Assembly: GCA_038852315.1 (NCBI GenBank)
Contig: JAWCKF010000002.1
Span: forward strand, 62,001-126,000
Source of the DNA: COMBO-56-21 sp038852315
Lineage (GTDB): Archaea; Thermoplasmatota; Thermoplasmata; UBA10834
DNA: 64,000 nucleotides
Direction of reading: 5' to 3'
Part shown: in pieces, positions 55,963 to 63,100 of the stretch
Layout: the number at the start of each line of letters is the position of its first letter
How positions within the stretch are numbered: the stretch's first letter is position 1
Notes under the pieces: generated by a model
Told to the model about the DNA's origin: nothing
Databases searched by the model: none
The model's input: only the letters and a program-made list of their open reading frames with translations
Position numbers and translations under genes: made by a program

Positions 55963-57258
55963 TTGAGCATTCTTCTGAAAGGGGGACTCGTGGTCACCCA
56001 GAACTGGAAGAGGGAGGTCATCCGCGGGGACGTGCTCATCGACGGCGACAGGATAGCTTCCGTTGGACACGTGAAGGCGCGTCCCGAAGAGGTGGTCGAC
56101 GTCTCCGGATGCGTGGTCATGCCAGGGATGATCAACTGCCATACTCATGTTGCGATGGCACTGATGAGGAGCGTCGCGGATGACATGCCACTCGAGAGGT
56201 TTCTACAAAGGACCTTCTCGATTGATTCGAAGCGGACCGCGGACGACGTCAACATCGGTGCTGCACTCGGCTGCATCGAGATGGCAAGAACGGGCACGAC
56301 AACCTTCGTGGACATGTACTACGACGAGGATGCGATAGCGAAGGCGACGGAGCTCGTGGGACTCAGAGGCTACCTCGGCTGGACGGTGCTCGACGAGATG
56401 CACACCACTCAGAAAGGACGGCCTCTGGCCAACTGCGAGCGTTTCATCAGGGCCCACAAGGACAGGAGGCTCGTCAGACCCGTAGTGGCCCTTCAGGGGG
56501 TCTATGTCTGTTCGGACGAGACCTTTCTGAAGGCGAAAGAGCTCGCGCAACGCGAGGGCACGTTCTGCCACTTCCACGTCTCCGAAACAAGGGACGAGGT
56601 GTACGAGCACATCAAGAGGACTGGGAAGCGGCCGGTGGAGCACCTTGCACACATAGGGTTCCTAGCCCGAGGAGACCTCGCAGCCCACGCAGTCTGGCTG
56701 ACGATCAGCGAGGTCAGGGCGCTCGCGAAGGCAGGTGTCGCCGTAGCTCATTGCCCTGTGTCGAACATGAAGCTCGCGAGCGGGGGCGTCGCGCCGGTCC
56801 CGGAGATGCACGCAGAGGGTTTGGGAGTCTGCCTGGGCACCGACGGGTGTTCGTCGAACAACTCCCTCGACATGTTCCTGGAGATGAAGTTCGCGTCACT
56901 CCTGCACAAGTCCAACAGGTGGGACGCTGCGGTCATGCCCGCCCAGAAGTGCCTAGACATGGCTACAATAGATGCCGCAAAGTGCATAGGGGCCGAGAAG
57001 GAGCTGGGATCGATCGAGCCCGGCAAGAAGGCTGACATCACCGTGGTCGACGTGCGTTCTGCGGGGATGGCCCCGACGAGGCCGGACAATGTTGTTTCGA
57101 ACCTTGTCTACGCGAGTCCGGGGCGAGCCGTCCGCCACACCATCGTGGACGGGAGATTCGTGCTCAGGGACGGGAGGATCGCAACTGTCGACGAGCGCGA
57201 TGTGATCAGCAAGGCCGAGGCCGCTGCTGAGGAACTCCTCGACAAAGTCCGAGCATAG
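55963..57258 (+). CDS. amidohydrolase: 5'-deoxyadenosine/MTA/S-adenosylhomocysteine deaminase-like
   Basis: 431 residues from a TTG at 55963. Seen: MPGMINCHTHVAMALMRS (HxH metal site), ARTGTTTFVDMYY, CHFHVSETRDEV, AHAVWLTISEV, VAHCPVSNMKLASG and GTDGCSSNNSLDMF (catalytic Asp). In archaea this group deaminates 5'-deoxyadenosine, MTA, SAH or adenosine, salvaging radical SAM and methylation by-products; the exact substrate is not set by sequence. An ATG at 55918 would add 15 residues but precedes the TATA element, so I prefer the TTG. Typical family length is about 420-430, in agreement. Confidence 0.87.
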   Translation: MSILLKGGLVVTQNWKREVIRGDVLIDGDRIASVGHVKARPEEVVDVSGCVVMPGMINCHTHVAMALMRSVADDMPLERFLQRTFSIDSKRTADDVNIGAALGCIEMARTGTTTFVDMYYDEDAIAKATELVGLRGYLGWTVLDEMHTTQKGRPLANCERFIRAHKDRRLVRPVVALQGVYVCSDETFLKAKELAQREGTFCHFHVSETRDEVYEHIKRTGKRPVEHLAHIGFLARGDLAAHAVWLTISEVRALAKAGVAVAHCPVSNMKLASGGVAPVPEMHAEGLGVCLGTDGCSSNNSLDMFLEMKFASLLHKSNRWDAAVMPAQKCLDMATIDAAKCIGAEKELGSIEPGKKADITVVDVRSAGMAPTRPDNVVSNLVYASPGRAVRHTIVDGRFVLRDGRIATVDERDVISKAEAAAEELLDKVRA

Positions 57259-57312
57259 GGAGAACTCCCAATAGGACTTCCCTTTGGGAGAAGATCTCCT
57301 CGTGCGGGGCGG

Positions 57313-58428
57313 TCACTCTGGGGGCTCGCCTGCTATCCTCTTCATCCGCTCCTTCTTGGCGATCTCAGCGATGCTCTCTGCCTCGAGCCTCTCCTGCTCC
57401 ATGAGCTCCTCAACGCTCTTGAGCTCCTTCTTCAGCTCGTCAGGGGAGGGGATAGGCCCCAGGACGGCATCCACCTTCCCAACCGCCTTCTCGATATCCT
57501 CCATCTTCGTCACATCGCGCGTAGGAGTCAGCCTGCCAGCCCCGAGGTACTCGGACGCGCCCTCGATGAGGCGCGTCAGCTCGAACGGGAATATGATCTT
57601 GGTCGCCTGGCCGTTGCCGACGGCCTTCACGGTCTCAAGGGACAGCACGGTGAGGGCCTTCGAATCCAATGGCGTGGCACCGAGCGCCACTATCCTCAGC
57701 TTCTGAGCGTCGCCCTGCGCTTCGAGTATGGTGGCAAGCCTCTGACCCTCGGCGACGAGTATGCGCGCCTGCCGAGTGCCCTCAGCCTGCAGTATCTTCG
57801 CCCGCTTCTCGCCCTCAGCGTTCAGGATGGCCGCGCGCTTCTGCCCGTCGGCCTTGAGTATGGCGGCTCTCCTCAACCTCTCAGCGGAGGTCTGCTCCTC
57901 CATCGCGTCCTTTACCTTGCCGGCGGGATCGACCTCCCTGATCTCGACCGCCTCGACCTTCACGCCCCACTTGTCCGTAGCCTCGTCGAGCACATCCCTC
58001 AGGTGCAGGTTGATCTTCTCCCTGTTCGACAAGATCTCGTCGAGTTCCATGTCGCCGATGATAGACCTTAGGGTGGTCTGCGCGAGGTATATCGTGGCGG
58101 TCCTGTAGTTCGTGACCTGGAAGTACGCCTTGGTCGGGTCGATGACCTTGATGTAGATGATGGCGTCGACGTTCGTGGGCGAGTTGTCCTTCGTGATGAC
58201 CTCCTGACGCGGCACGTCTAGGACCTGCGTCCTCAGATCTATCCTCACGACCGTGTTTATGAGCGGCGCGACGAAGTTGACGCCCTGGTTGAGCACTCGG
58301 ATGTACCGCCCCAGCCGCATGTATATGCCCTGTTCGTAGGGCGTGATGATCTTTATGCTGCTGCTCATAATCGCCAACACTACGATGATCGCGAGCACTA
58401 GAAGCGCGATCACAGTTCCAGCTGCCAT
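57313..58428 (-). CDS. stomatin/SPFH (band 7) membrane protein
   Basis: 371 residues: N-terminal membrane anchor (about 5-22), SPFH domain with TPYEQGIYMRLGRYIRVLNQGVN, VDLRTQVLDVPRQEVITKDN-type strand and VDAIIYIKVIDP, then a coiled coil with repeating AEG units (ILNAEGEKRAKILQAEGTRQ) and a charged C-terminal helix. Such stomatins form membrane microdomain cages and are operon partners of NfeD proteins, as here (51 nt after nfeD). Confidence 0.93.
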   Translation of the reverse strand: MAAGTVIALLVLAIIVVLAIMSSSIKIITPYEQGIYMRLGRYIRVLNQGVNFVAPLINTVVRIDLRTQVLDVPRQEVITKDNSPTNVDAIIYIKVIDPTKAYFQVTNYRTATIYLAQTTLRSIIGDMELDEILSNREKINLHLRDVLDEATDKWGVKVEAVEIREVDPAGKVKDAMEEQTSAERLRRAAILKADGQKRAAILNAEGEKRAKILQAEGTRQARILVAEGQRLATILEAQGDAQKLRIVALGATPLDSKALTVLSLETVKAVGNGQATKIIFPFELTRLIEGASEYLGAGRLTPTRDVTKMEDIEKAVGKVDAVLGPIPSPDELKKELKSVEELMEQERLEAESIAEIAKKERMKRIAGEPPE

Positions 58429-58479
58429 TTCCTTCTTCCCCCTCTCCCATTCTCGTTTGTTACCCTCGTCAGCGGAGGC

Positions 58480-58935
58480 CTACTGCTCCTTGACCTCCTC
58501 GACAGTCACATGGACCCCCTCGCTCGCCTTCACTACTACCTTCTTTCCGACGGGTATCACGGTGTTGGCCGTCGCGCTCCAGGTGTCGTGGTCTATCCTG
58601 ACCTTACCCGTGAGCTTGTTAGGGACGACCTCACGCTCCACAACCCCCGTCTGGCCGATCAATGAGGCGGCTACGGTCGTCTCAGGAGGAGCCGGCGGCG
58701 CCAGCCTCTGATACATCTTCATCGTGATGTAGGTCATCGGGACCATGACCAGTATTGCTGCCAGTGGCGACCACCAGCTGAGTAGCCAATCTGGGTATAT
58801 CAGCCCCACGCCGCCGAGCACTATCAGGACAGTCGCAGGGACAAGTATGAACGCGCCCGGGGACGCGAGCTCCGCTAGAACCATCAGTATGCCTATGATC
58901 AAGAGTGCGAGCGCTACCATCGCCCCGGATTCCAT
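58480..58935 (-). CDS. nfeD: NfeD-like membrane protein
   Basis: 151 residues from the ATG at 58935: two to four close membrane helices (LIIGILMVLAELASPGAFIL, LIVLGGVGLIYPD) and a C-terminal OB-fold with GQTGVVEREVVPNKLTGKVRI and GKKVVVKASEGVHVTVEEV. This is the short NfeD1b type that lacks the ClpP-like protease domain and partners stomatins. The frame to 59022 is disregarded because a TATA box sits within it. Confidence 0.9.
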   Translation of the reverse strand: MESGAMVALALLIIGILMVLAELASPGAFILVPATVLIVLGGVGLIYPDWLLSWWSPLAAILVMVPMTYITMKMYQRLAPPAPPETTVAASLIGQTGVVEREVVPNKLTGKVRIDHDTWSATANTVIPVGKKVVVKASEGVHVTVEEVKEQ

Positions 58936-58957
58936 GGTTGAGAGAACGGGCGGGTCC

Positions 58958-58967
58958 GTATATATGC
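58958..58967 (-). promoter_or_regulatory. TATA box for the nfeD-stomatin operon
   Basis: GCATATATAC on the minus strand, centred 28 nt before the ATG at 58935; leaderless. Confidence 0.6.
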
Positions 58968-59064
58968 ATTGTGTCGGAAACCCCTTCTGGCATGCGAAGA
59001 GTGAACGCACGCGATGAGCCAAGATGGGGCTGGGAGAATCCGTGTTCGGAACGGCTGAGACGAC

Positions 59065-59442
59065 TCAGCGCAGCCTCAGCCTCGCAACATGGTAGCACCA
59101 CAGACCGTACTTCCGGAGCGCCTCGTTCGTGCTCTCGACGGTGATCTTCTCGGGCTCCGTGCGGTACCGGAGGATGTCTTCCATCGGATAGCCGAGGTAG
59201 TCCGATAGCTTCAGGAGCTTCTCGTACGGGAACGGCTGTTCGCCCACGAGTATCTGCCTGATGCTCCACCCTGGGTGTATCCTCGAGCGGTAGCCCAGCT
59301 CGCGGGCCAGCCTGTTGATGCTCCCGGCCTTCTCTATCCCGTGGTGTATGAGTTCGACGCGGAACGCCGAGGCCAACCAGACCCTCTTGTCTGCGTTGTA
59401 GGCCCTGTGAGGCCTGCCATAGTACACCTGTCCCGAACCCAT
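59065..59442 (-). CDS. small HTH DNA-binding protein
   Basis: 125 residues, conserved-looking but not a named family. N-terminal basic part (YYGRPHRAYNADKRVWLAS), an HTH-like core INRLARELGYRSRIHPGWSI with RQILVGEQPFPYEKLLKLSDYLGY, in the style of Cro/XRE repressors, and a basic C-terminal stretch. Its own TATA box is followed upstream by a 22-bp palindrome, which suggests autoregulation. Divergent from yjbQ. Confidence 0.7.
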   Translation of the reverse strand: MGSGQVYYGRPHRAYNADKRVWLASAFRVELIHHGIEKAGSINRLARELGYRSRIHPGWSIRQILVGEQPFPYEKLLKLSDYLGYPMEDILRYRTEPEKITVESTNEALRKYGLWCYHVARLRLR

Positions 59443-59468
59443 ATGCAGGGCGATTATTACAGAAGGGC

Positions 59469-59478
59469 GATATATATT
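59469..59478 (-). promoter_or_regulatory. TATA box for the HTH gene
   Basis: GAATATATAT-type core on the minus strand, centred 32 nt before the ATG at 59442. Confidence 0.55.
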
Positions 59479-59500
59479 CCTTGCGCGGAAATGTCCCCGC

Positions 59501-59522
59501 CGAGGTGGTAATTACCACCTCG
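59501..59522. promoter_or_regulatory. 22-bp perfect palindrome, candidate operator
   Basis: Half-site CGAGGTGGTAA followed exactly by its reverse complement. It lies 23 nt upstream of the HTH gene TATA box and 80 nt before yjbQ, the expected place for an activator or repressor site. Perfect 11+11 symmetry is unlikely by chance in a spacer of this size. Confidence 0.65.
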
Positions 59523-59602
59523 TGTCGGCCCGTTAGGCGCGTCTGCGAGCTGCGGAAAAGCATTATCGGGCCGAAAGCGATTATTCGAAGAGGTGTCCAT
59601 TC

Positions 59603-60022
59603 TTGACAGTTGTGAGCGGCACCATAGCCCTGAGGACTGCGGCCAAGGACGAGGTGATAGACGTCACGAACAGAGTTCAGGACATAGTCTCGAAATCCAA
59701 GATCTCCAACGGCCTCGCCTGCGTGTTCGTCGTAGGTTCCACGGCTGCCGTTACGACCGTCGAACACGAACCAGGGCTCGTCTCCGACCTCCAGAGCACT
59801 CTGGACAGGCTCTATCCGAAGCACGAGGAGTATGAGCACCACCGCAGGTGGGGTGACGGGAACGGCCACTCTCATGTACGTGCGTCGCTGGTCGGGCCTT
59901 CGTTGACTGTGCCCGTTGTCGAGGGAAGACTTCAGCTCGGGACATGGCAGCAGATTGTCTTCATGGAGTTCGACAACAAGCCGAGGGCGAGGGAGCTGGT
60001 TGTCCAAGTCGTAGGCGAGTAG
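59603..60022 (+). CDS. yjbQ: YjbQ family protein (UPF0047)
   Basis: 139 residues of the YjbQ/UPF0047 family, reported in other organisms to have weak thiamine-phosphate synthase activity. Seen: DVTNRVQDIVSKSKISNGLA, VVGSTAAVTTVEHEPGLVSDL, EHHRRWGDGNGHSHVRASLVGPSL (key part GDGNGHSHVRA) and GTWQQIVFMEFDNKPRARE. Start is TTG at 59603; a TATA-like AAAGCATTATC near 59562 fits. 49 nt before the CPSF-like gene on the same strand. Confidence 0.92.
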   Translation: MTVVSGTIALRTAAKDEVIDVTNRVQDIVSKSKISNGLACVFVVGSTAAVTTVEHEPGLVSDLQSTLDRLYPKHEEYEHHRRWGDGNGHSHVRASLVGPSLTVPVVEGRLQLGTWQQIVFMEFDNKPRARELVVQVVGE

Positions 60023-60038
60023 CAGGGGCTTGGCGCAA

Positions 60039-60048
60039 GCATATAATA
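60039..60048 (+). promoter_or_regulatory. TATA box for the CPSF-like nuclease
   Basis: GCATATAATA, centred 28 nt before the ATG at 60072, so this gene has its own promoter and a leaderless mRNA. Confidence 0.6.
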
Positions 60049-60071
60049 GGCCAAGACGTTGGCCTGGGCAG

Positions 60072-61307
60072 ATGAAGATAGAAGGGACCTTCCTCGGAGG
60101 AGGACACGAAGTCGGCAGGCTAGGCATATACCTGAAGTGCGAGGGCTGTCGCATACTGTTCGACTACGGCATGACTGCGACGGACCCGCCGCTGTACCCT
60201 TCTCAGTGTCCGCCTGTCGACACAGTCTTCCTGACGCACTCCCACCTCGACCACTGCGGCATGATACCATGGTTGACCGCGCGGTATGATGTCGAAATCA
60301 TCTCAACGCCCTTGTCTCGCGACGTATCTATGCTGCTGATAGAGGACAGCGTGAAGATAGGCCTGGCAGAGGGATATCCCGAACCATACGATTCCGCGGA
60401 TGCGAAGGCAGCTAGGAGGAGGTTCGTGGACATATCTTTCGGAGACACCGTGAGGGCTGGCCGAGGACAGGTCATAGCGCATCCTGCAGGGCACATCCCG
60501 GGCGCGACGATGTACGAGCTCACAGACGATCGCACGACCCTGGTGACAGGCGACATCCACACGCTCGACACGAGGCTGGTGCTGGGAGCCAGGCCAGTCA
60601 AGTGCGACAACCTTATCATGGAGTCGACCTACTCCGGCAGGAACCACCCTCCGAGGCCGAAGACAGAGTACAAGCTACTGAAGAAGATAGAGGAAGTCGT
60701 GAGCAGGGGTGGCACGTGCATCATACCGTCGTTCGCCGTCGGCAGGACTCAGGAGCTTCTCCTGCTGCTCAAGGACTCGGGGTTCCAGTTCTGGTTGGAC
60801 GGCATGGGCAAGACGGTCAACAAGATATACCTCGACTATCCCGAGTACATGAGGTCGGCCAAACGCCTGAGACAGGCCGTCAACAGGACTCGGGTGGTCC
60901 GCAACGTGCGTGCGCGAGCCCGCGCCGCCGAGTCCGAGATTATACTCACTACCAGCGGTATGCTCGATGGAGGCCCCGTCCTGAGCTACATCGAGGCCGT
61001 CAAGGACGACCCTAGGAGCGCGATACTGCTGACGGGGTATCAGGTCGAGGGCAGCAACGGTCGAAAGCTGCTCGAGACGGGCATGATGGAGATCCGGGGG
61101 GTCACCGAGAGGGTACAGTGTGAGGTGCTCAAGTACGACTTCTCCGCTCACGCGGGTCATGACGAGCTCCTCGCGTTCGCAAAGGCGTGCTCGCCCGAGA
61201 AGATAGTGCTGATGCACGGGGACGAAAGAGAGCTCCTCGCGGGCGACCTGAGGACCGAGGGTTTCGAGGTGCTCCTGCCCAAGAACGGCGAAAAGTTCGC
61301 ATTGTAG
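60072..61307 (+). CDS. MBL/beta-CASP RNA nuclease (archaeal CPSF2-like)
   Basis: 411 residues from the ATG at 60072. Metallo-beta-lactamase part: FLGGGHEVGRLGIYLKCEGC, THSHLDHCGMIPWL (H56, H58, D60, H61), HPAGHIPGATMYEL, LVTGDIHTLDTR and MESTYSGRNHP. Beta-CASP part: CIIPSFAVGRTQELLLLL, IILTTSGMLDGGPVLSYI, VLKYDFSAHAGHDELLAF and VLMHGDERE. There are no N-terminal KH domains, so it is the short archaeal CPSF2 type rather than aCPSF1, the termination factor. Acts in RNA processing or decay. Confidence 0.9.
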   Translation: MKIEGTFLGGGHEVGRLGIYLKCEGCRILFDYGMTATDPPLYPSQCPPVDTVFLTHSHLDHCGMIPWLTARYDVEIISTPLSRDVSMLLIEDSVKIGLAEGYPEPYDSADAKAARRRFVDISFGDTVRAGRGQVIAHPAGHIPGATMYELTDDRTTLVTGDIHTLDTRLVLGARPVKCDNLIMESTYSGRNHPPRPKTEYKLLKKIEEVVSRGGTCIIPSFAVGRTQELLLLLKDSGFQFWLDGMGKTVNKIYLDYPEYMRSAKRLRQAVNRTRVVRNVRARARAAESEIILTTSGMLDGGPVLSYIEAVKDDPRSAILLTGYQVEGSNGRKLLETGMMEIRGVTERVQCEVLKYDFSAHAGHDELLAFAKACSPEKIVLMHGDERELLAGDLRTEGFEVLLPKNGEKFAL

Positions 61308-61325
61308 TACTGGCCTGCATTGGAA

Positions 61326-61335
61326 GCCTAATAAG
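61326..61335 (+). promoter_or_regulatory. TATA box for nadC
   Basis: GCCTAATAAG, centred 31 nt before the ATG at 61362. Confidence 0.45.
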
Positions 61336-61361
61336 CCCGTGATGCCCTCTACCCCGGACGC

Positions 61362-62186
61362 ATGAGGTCGAAGATACCCGAGTACCTGAAGGAGGACATA
61401 GGCCCCGGGGACATCACTTCAGAGCTGGTAATACCACCCGATCAGACCGCCCGAGGCAGGATCGTGTGCAAGGAGCCGTGCACTCTCGCGGGCGTGGCGG
61501 AGGCGGCCGAAGTGTTCTTCGAGCTCGGGGCGAAGGCCGTCATGAAGAAGAACGACGGGGCGAAGGCCAAGAAAGGGGATGTCGTACTCGAGGTCACAGG
61601 AAACGCCCGCGCTCTGCTTGCGGGAGAGAGGCTCGCCCTGAACATGATCATGAGGATGAGCGGAATCGCTACTTTGACGAGCGAGCTGGTTAAGAGGTGC
61701 AGGAGGATCAACCCGAAGGTTCGCGTGGCCGCCACCAGGAAGACGACTCCCGGATTCAGGGAGTACGAGAAGAAGGCCGTGCAGCTCGGCGGGGGAGACC
61801 CTCACAGGATGGGGCTGTACGACGCCATCCTGATAAAGAACAACCACATACGACTTGCGGGAGGGGTGGAGCAGGCACTGATCCGTGCAAAGACGGGGTG
61901 CTCCACCAAGAAGGTAGAGATCGAGGTCGAGACCGCCCAGGATGCTCGGACGGCACTGAAGCACGGTGCGGACATCATCATGCTGGACAACTTCAAGCCG
62001 ACAGACGCTAAGAAGCTCGCGAAGGAACTCAAGAAGGCCAGGCCGGGCGTGCTTATAGAGGTCTCCGGCGGCATCAGGCCTGACAACATTGAGAAGTACG
62101 CGTCGGCCGGCGACATCATATCGCTCGGCTGGCTCACGCACTCCTATAGGTCGATCGACTTCTCCATGAGGATAGAGCCGATGTGA
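61362..62186 (+). CDS. nadC: nicotinate-nucleotide pyrophosphorylase (carboxylating)
   Basis: Converts quinolinate and PRPP to nicotinate mononucleotide in de novo NAD synthesis. 274 residues. Seen: LKEDIGPGDITSELVIPP, LLAGERLALNMIMRMSGIAT, VAATRKTTPGFREYEKKAVQLGGGDPHRMGLYDAILIKNNH (by parts: ATRKTTPGFREYEKKAV and HRMGLYDAILIKNNH), DIIMLDNFKP and EVSGGIRPDNIEKYASAG. No nadA or nadB in the window. Confidence 0.97.
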   Translation: MRSKIPEYLKEDIGPGDITSELVIPPDQTARGRIVCKEPCTLAGVAEAAEVFFELGAKAVMKKNDGAKAKKGDVVLEVTGNARALLAGERLALNMIMRMSGIATLTSELVKRCRRINPKVRVAATRKTTPGFREYEKKAVQLGGGDPHRMGLYDAILIKNNHIRLAGGVEQALIRAKTGCSTKKVEIEVETAQDARTALKHGADIIMLDNFKPTDAKKLAKELKKARPGVLIEVSGGIRPDNIEKYASAGDIISLGWLTHSYRSIDFSMRIEPM

Positions 62187-62220
62187 CCCGCGCGGCCGGA
62201 GAACACCTGTCCGGGGGAAG

Positions 62221-62859
62221 ATGTGGGTGGACGCAAGACACTCGTGGGGCGTTCTGGGCATGTTCTTCCTGCTGGCAGATCTTGCCGCATGCGCATTCCT
62301 CGTCTCCTCAGGTTTCGACCCCCTGCCCGTGACCGTCTTCGGCGCTGTCGCAATCCTGATGTTCGGCTATGTAGTCTACAAGCGCTACAACGTTGAGGTG
62401 CTGTCAGAGGAGGACATATCGCTGTTCGACGAGCCCGACGACCTAGTGCTGTTGTGTAAGATATACGGGCTCGACCACAGAGGTGATGTGGAAGTGCTCA
62501 GGCAGCGCCTCGCAACATTCGTCCAAGAACACAGGCATGAGGCGTTCGTGTGGGTGGCGCCACGAGTGGTCAGATCGCTCGGGCAAGTGCTTTCCCTCGG
62601 TGGGGCACCCAAGGCGCACCATGACATCGGATCGGGGCGTTGCGCGACACTGGCCGACAGTAGACAGGGTGCGCGGCAAGCACGCAGGACGACGACAGCG
62701 TGCCCCATCTGCGGGGCACGGACGAGATCCGATGATGAGCTGTGCCGAGAGTGCGGCGCCGACCTCGATTTCTACGGCGCTCTCTCCGAACTGAAGGTCG
62801 GAAGGCTCATACTCTCTGGCAGAAAGGCCGGCGCCATCAGGCGCAAGCTTAGATACTAG
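62221..62859 (+). CDS. membrane protein with SAP-like segment and zinc ribbon
   Basis: 212 residues, no named family. Two membrane helices at about 9-30 and 37-52, then a cytoplasmic part: DDLVLLCKIYGLDHRGDVEVLRQRLATF resembles a SAP-type DNA-binding helix pair (LCKIYGLDHRGDVEVLRQRL), followed by a low-complexity linker and a zinc ribbon CPICGART...CRECG, and a basic end (GRKAGAIRRKLRY). Suggests a membrane-tethered nucleic-acid-binding protein. Same strand as nadC, 34 nt after it. Confidence 0.68.
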   Translation: MWVDARHSWGVLGMFFLLADLAACAFLVSSGFDPLPVTVFGAVAILMFGYVVYKRYNVEVLSEEDISLFDEPDDLVLLCKIYGLDHRGDVEVLRQRLATFVQEHRHEAFVWVAPRVVRSLGQVLSLGGAPKAHHDIGSGRCATLADSRQGARQARRTTTACPICGARTRSDDELCRECGADLDFYGALSELKVGRLILSGRKAGAIRRKLRY

Positions 62860-62882
62860 CCGACTCCTGTGGGCCGTCCTAG

Positions 62883-63062
62883 ATGAAGATTGAGGACGAG
62901 TGTTGCGAGATATGCGGAAAGCCCGCCAAGCACTTCCTGTTCGCATCGTTCCTCTGCGACTCCGAGGATTGTATCCAGGCTGCGCGAAGGCGGAGGGGAG
63001 GCCCAGGCGGACATCAGAAGCTGAAGTGGGCTGAGGAGATGAAGGGCGAAGGGGAGCGCTGA
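62883..63062 (+). CDS. small zinc-finger protein (59 aa)
   Basis: Short frame translated by eye: MKIEDECCEICGKPAKHFL, then LCDSEDC, a CxxC...CxxxxC zinc site, and a basic/Gly tail with KLKWAEEMKGEGER. 23 nt after the SAP-like gene, so probably the same transcript. The treble-clef-like spacing suggests a zinc-binding structural or nucleic-acid-binding role; exact function unknown. Confidence 0.7.
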   Translation: MKIEDECCEICGKPAKHFLFASFLCDSEDCIQAARRRRGGPGGHQKLKWAEEMKGEGER

Positions 63063-63068
63063 CGACCA

Positions 63069-63078
63069 ACATTTAAAG
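63069..63078 (+). promoter_or_regulatory. TATA box for the terminal MFS-like gene
   Basis: ACATTTAAAG, centred 27 nt before the ATG at 63101; leaderless. Confidence 0.55.
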
Positions 63079-63100
63079 AGGGCTCCCCGTTCCCGGTGAC

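Noticed and set aside
57259..57312. Hairpin terminator between the amidohydrolase and stomatin genes
   Set aside because: Repeats such as CTCCC/GGGAG are short with large loops, and no U tract follows on either strand.
58682..60154. 490-codon minus frame across nfeD, the HTH gene and yjbQ
   Set aside because: It would run through clear promoters and three supported genes; no domain evident.
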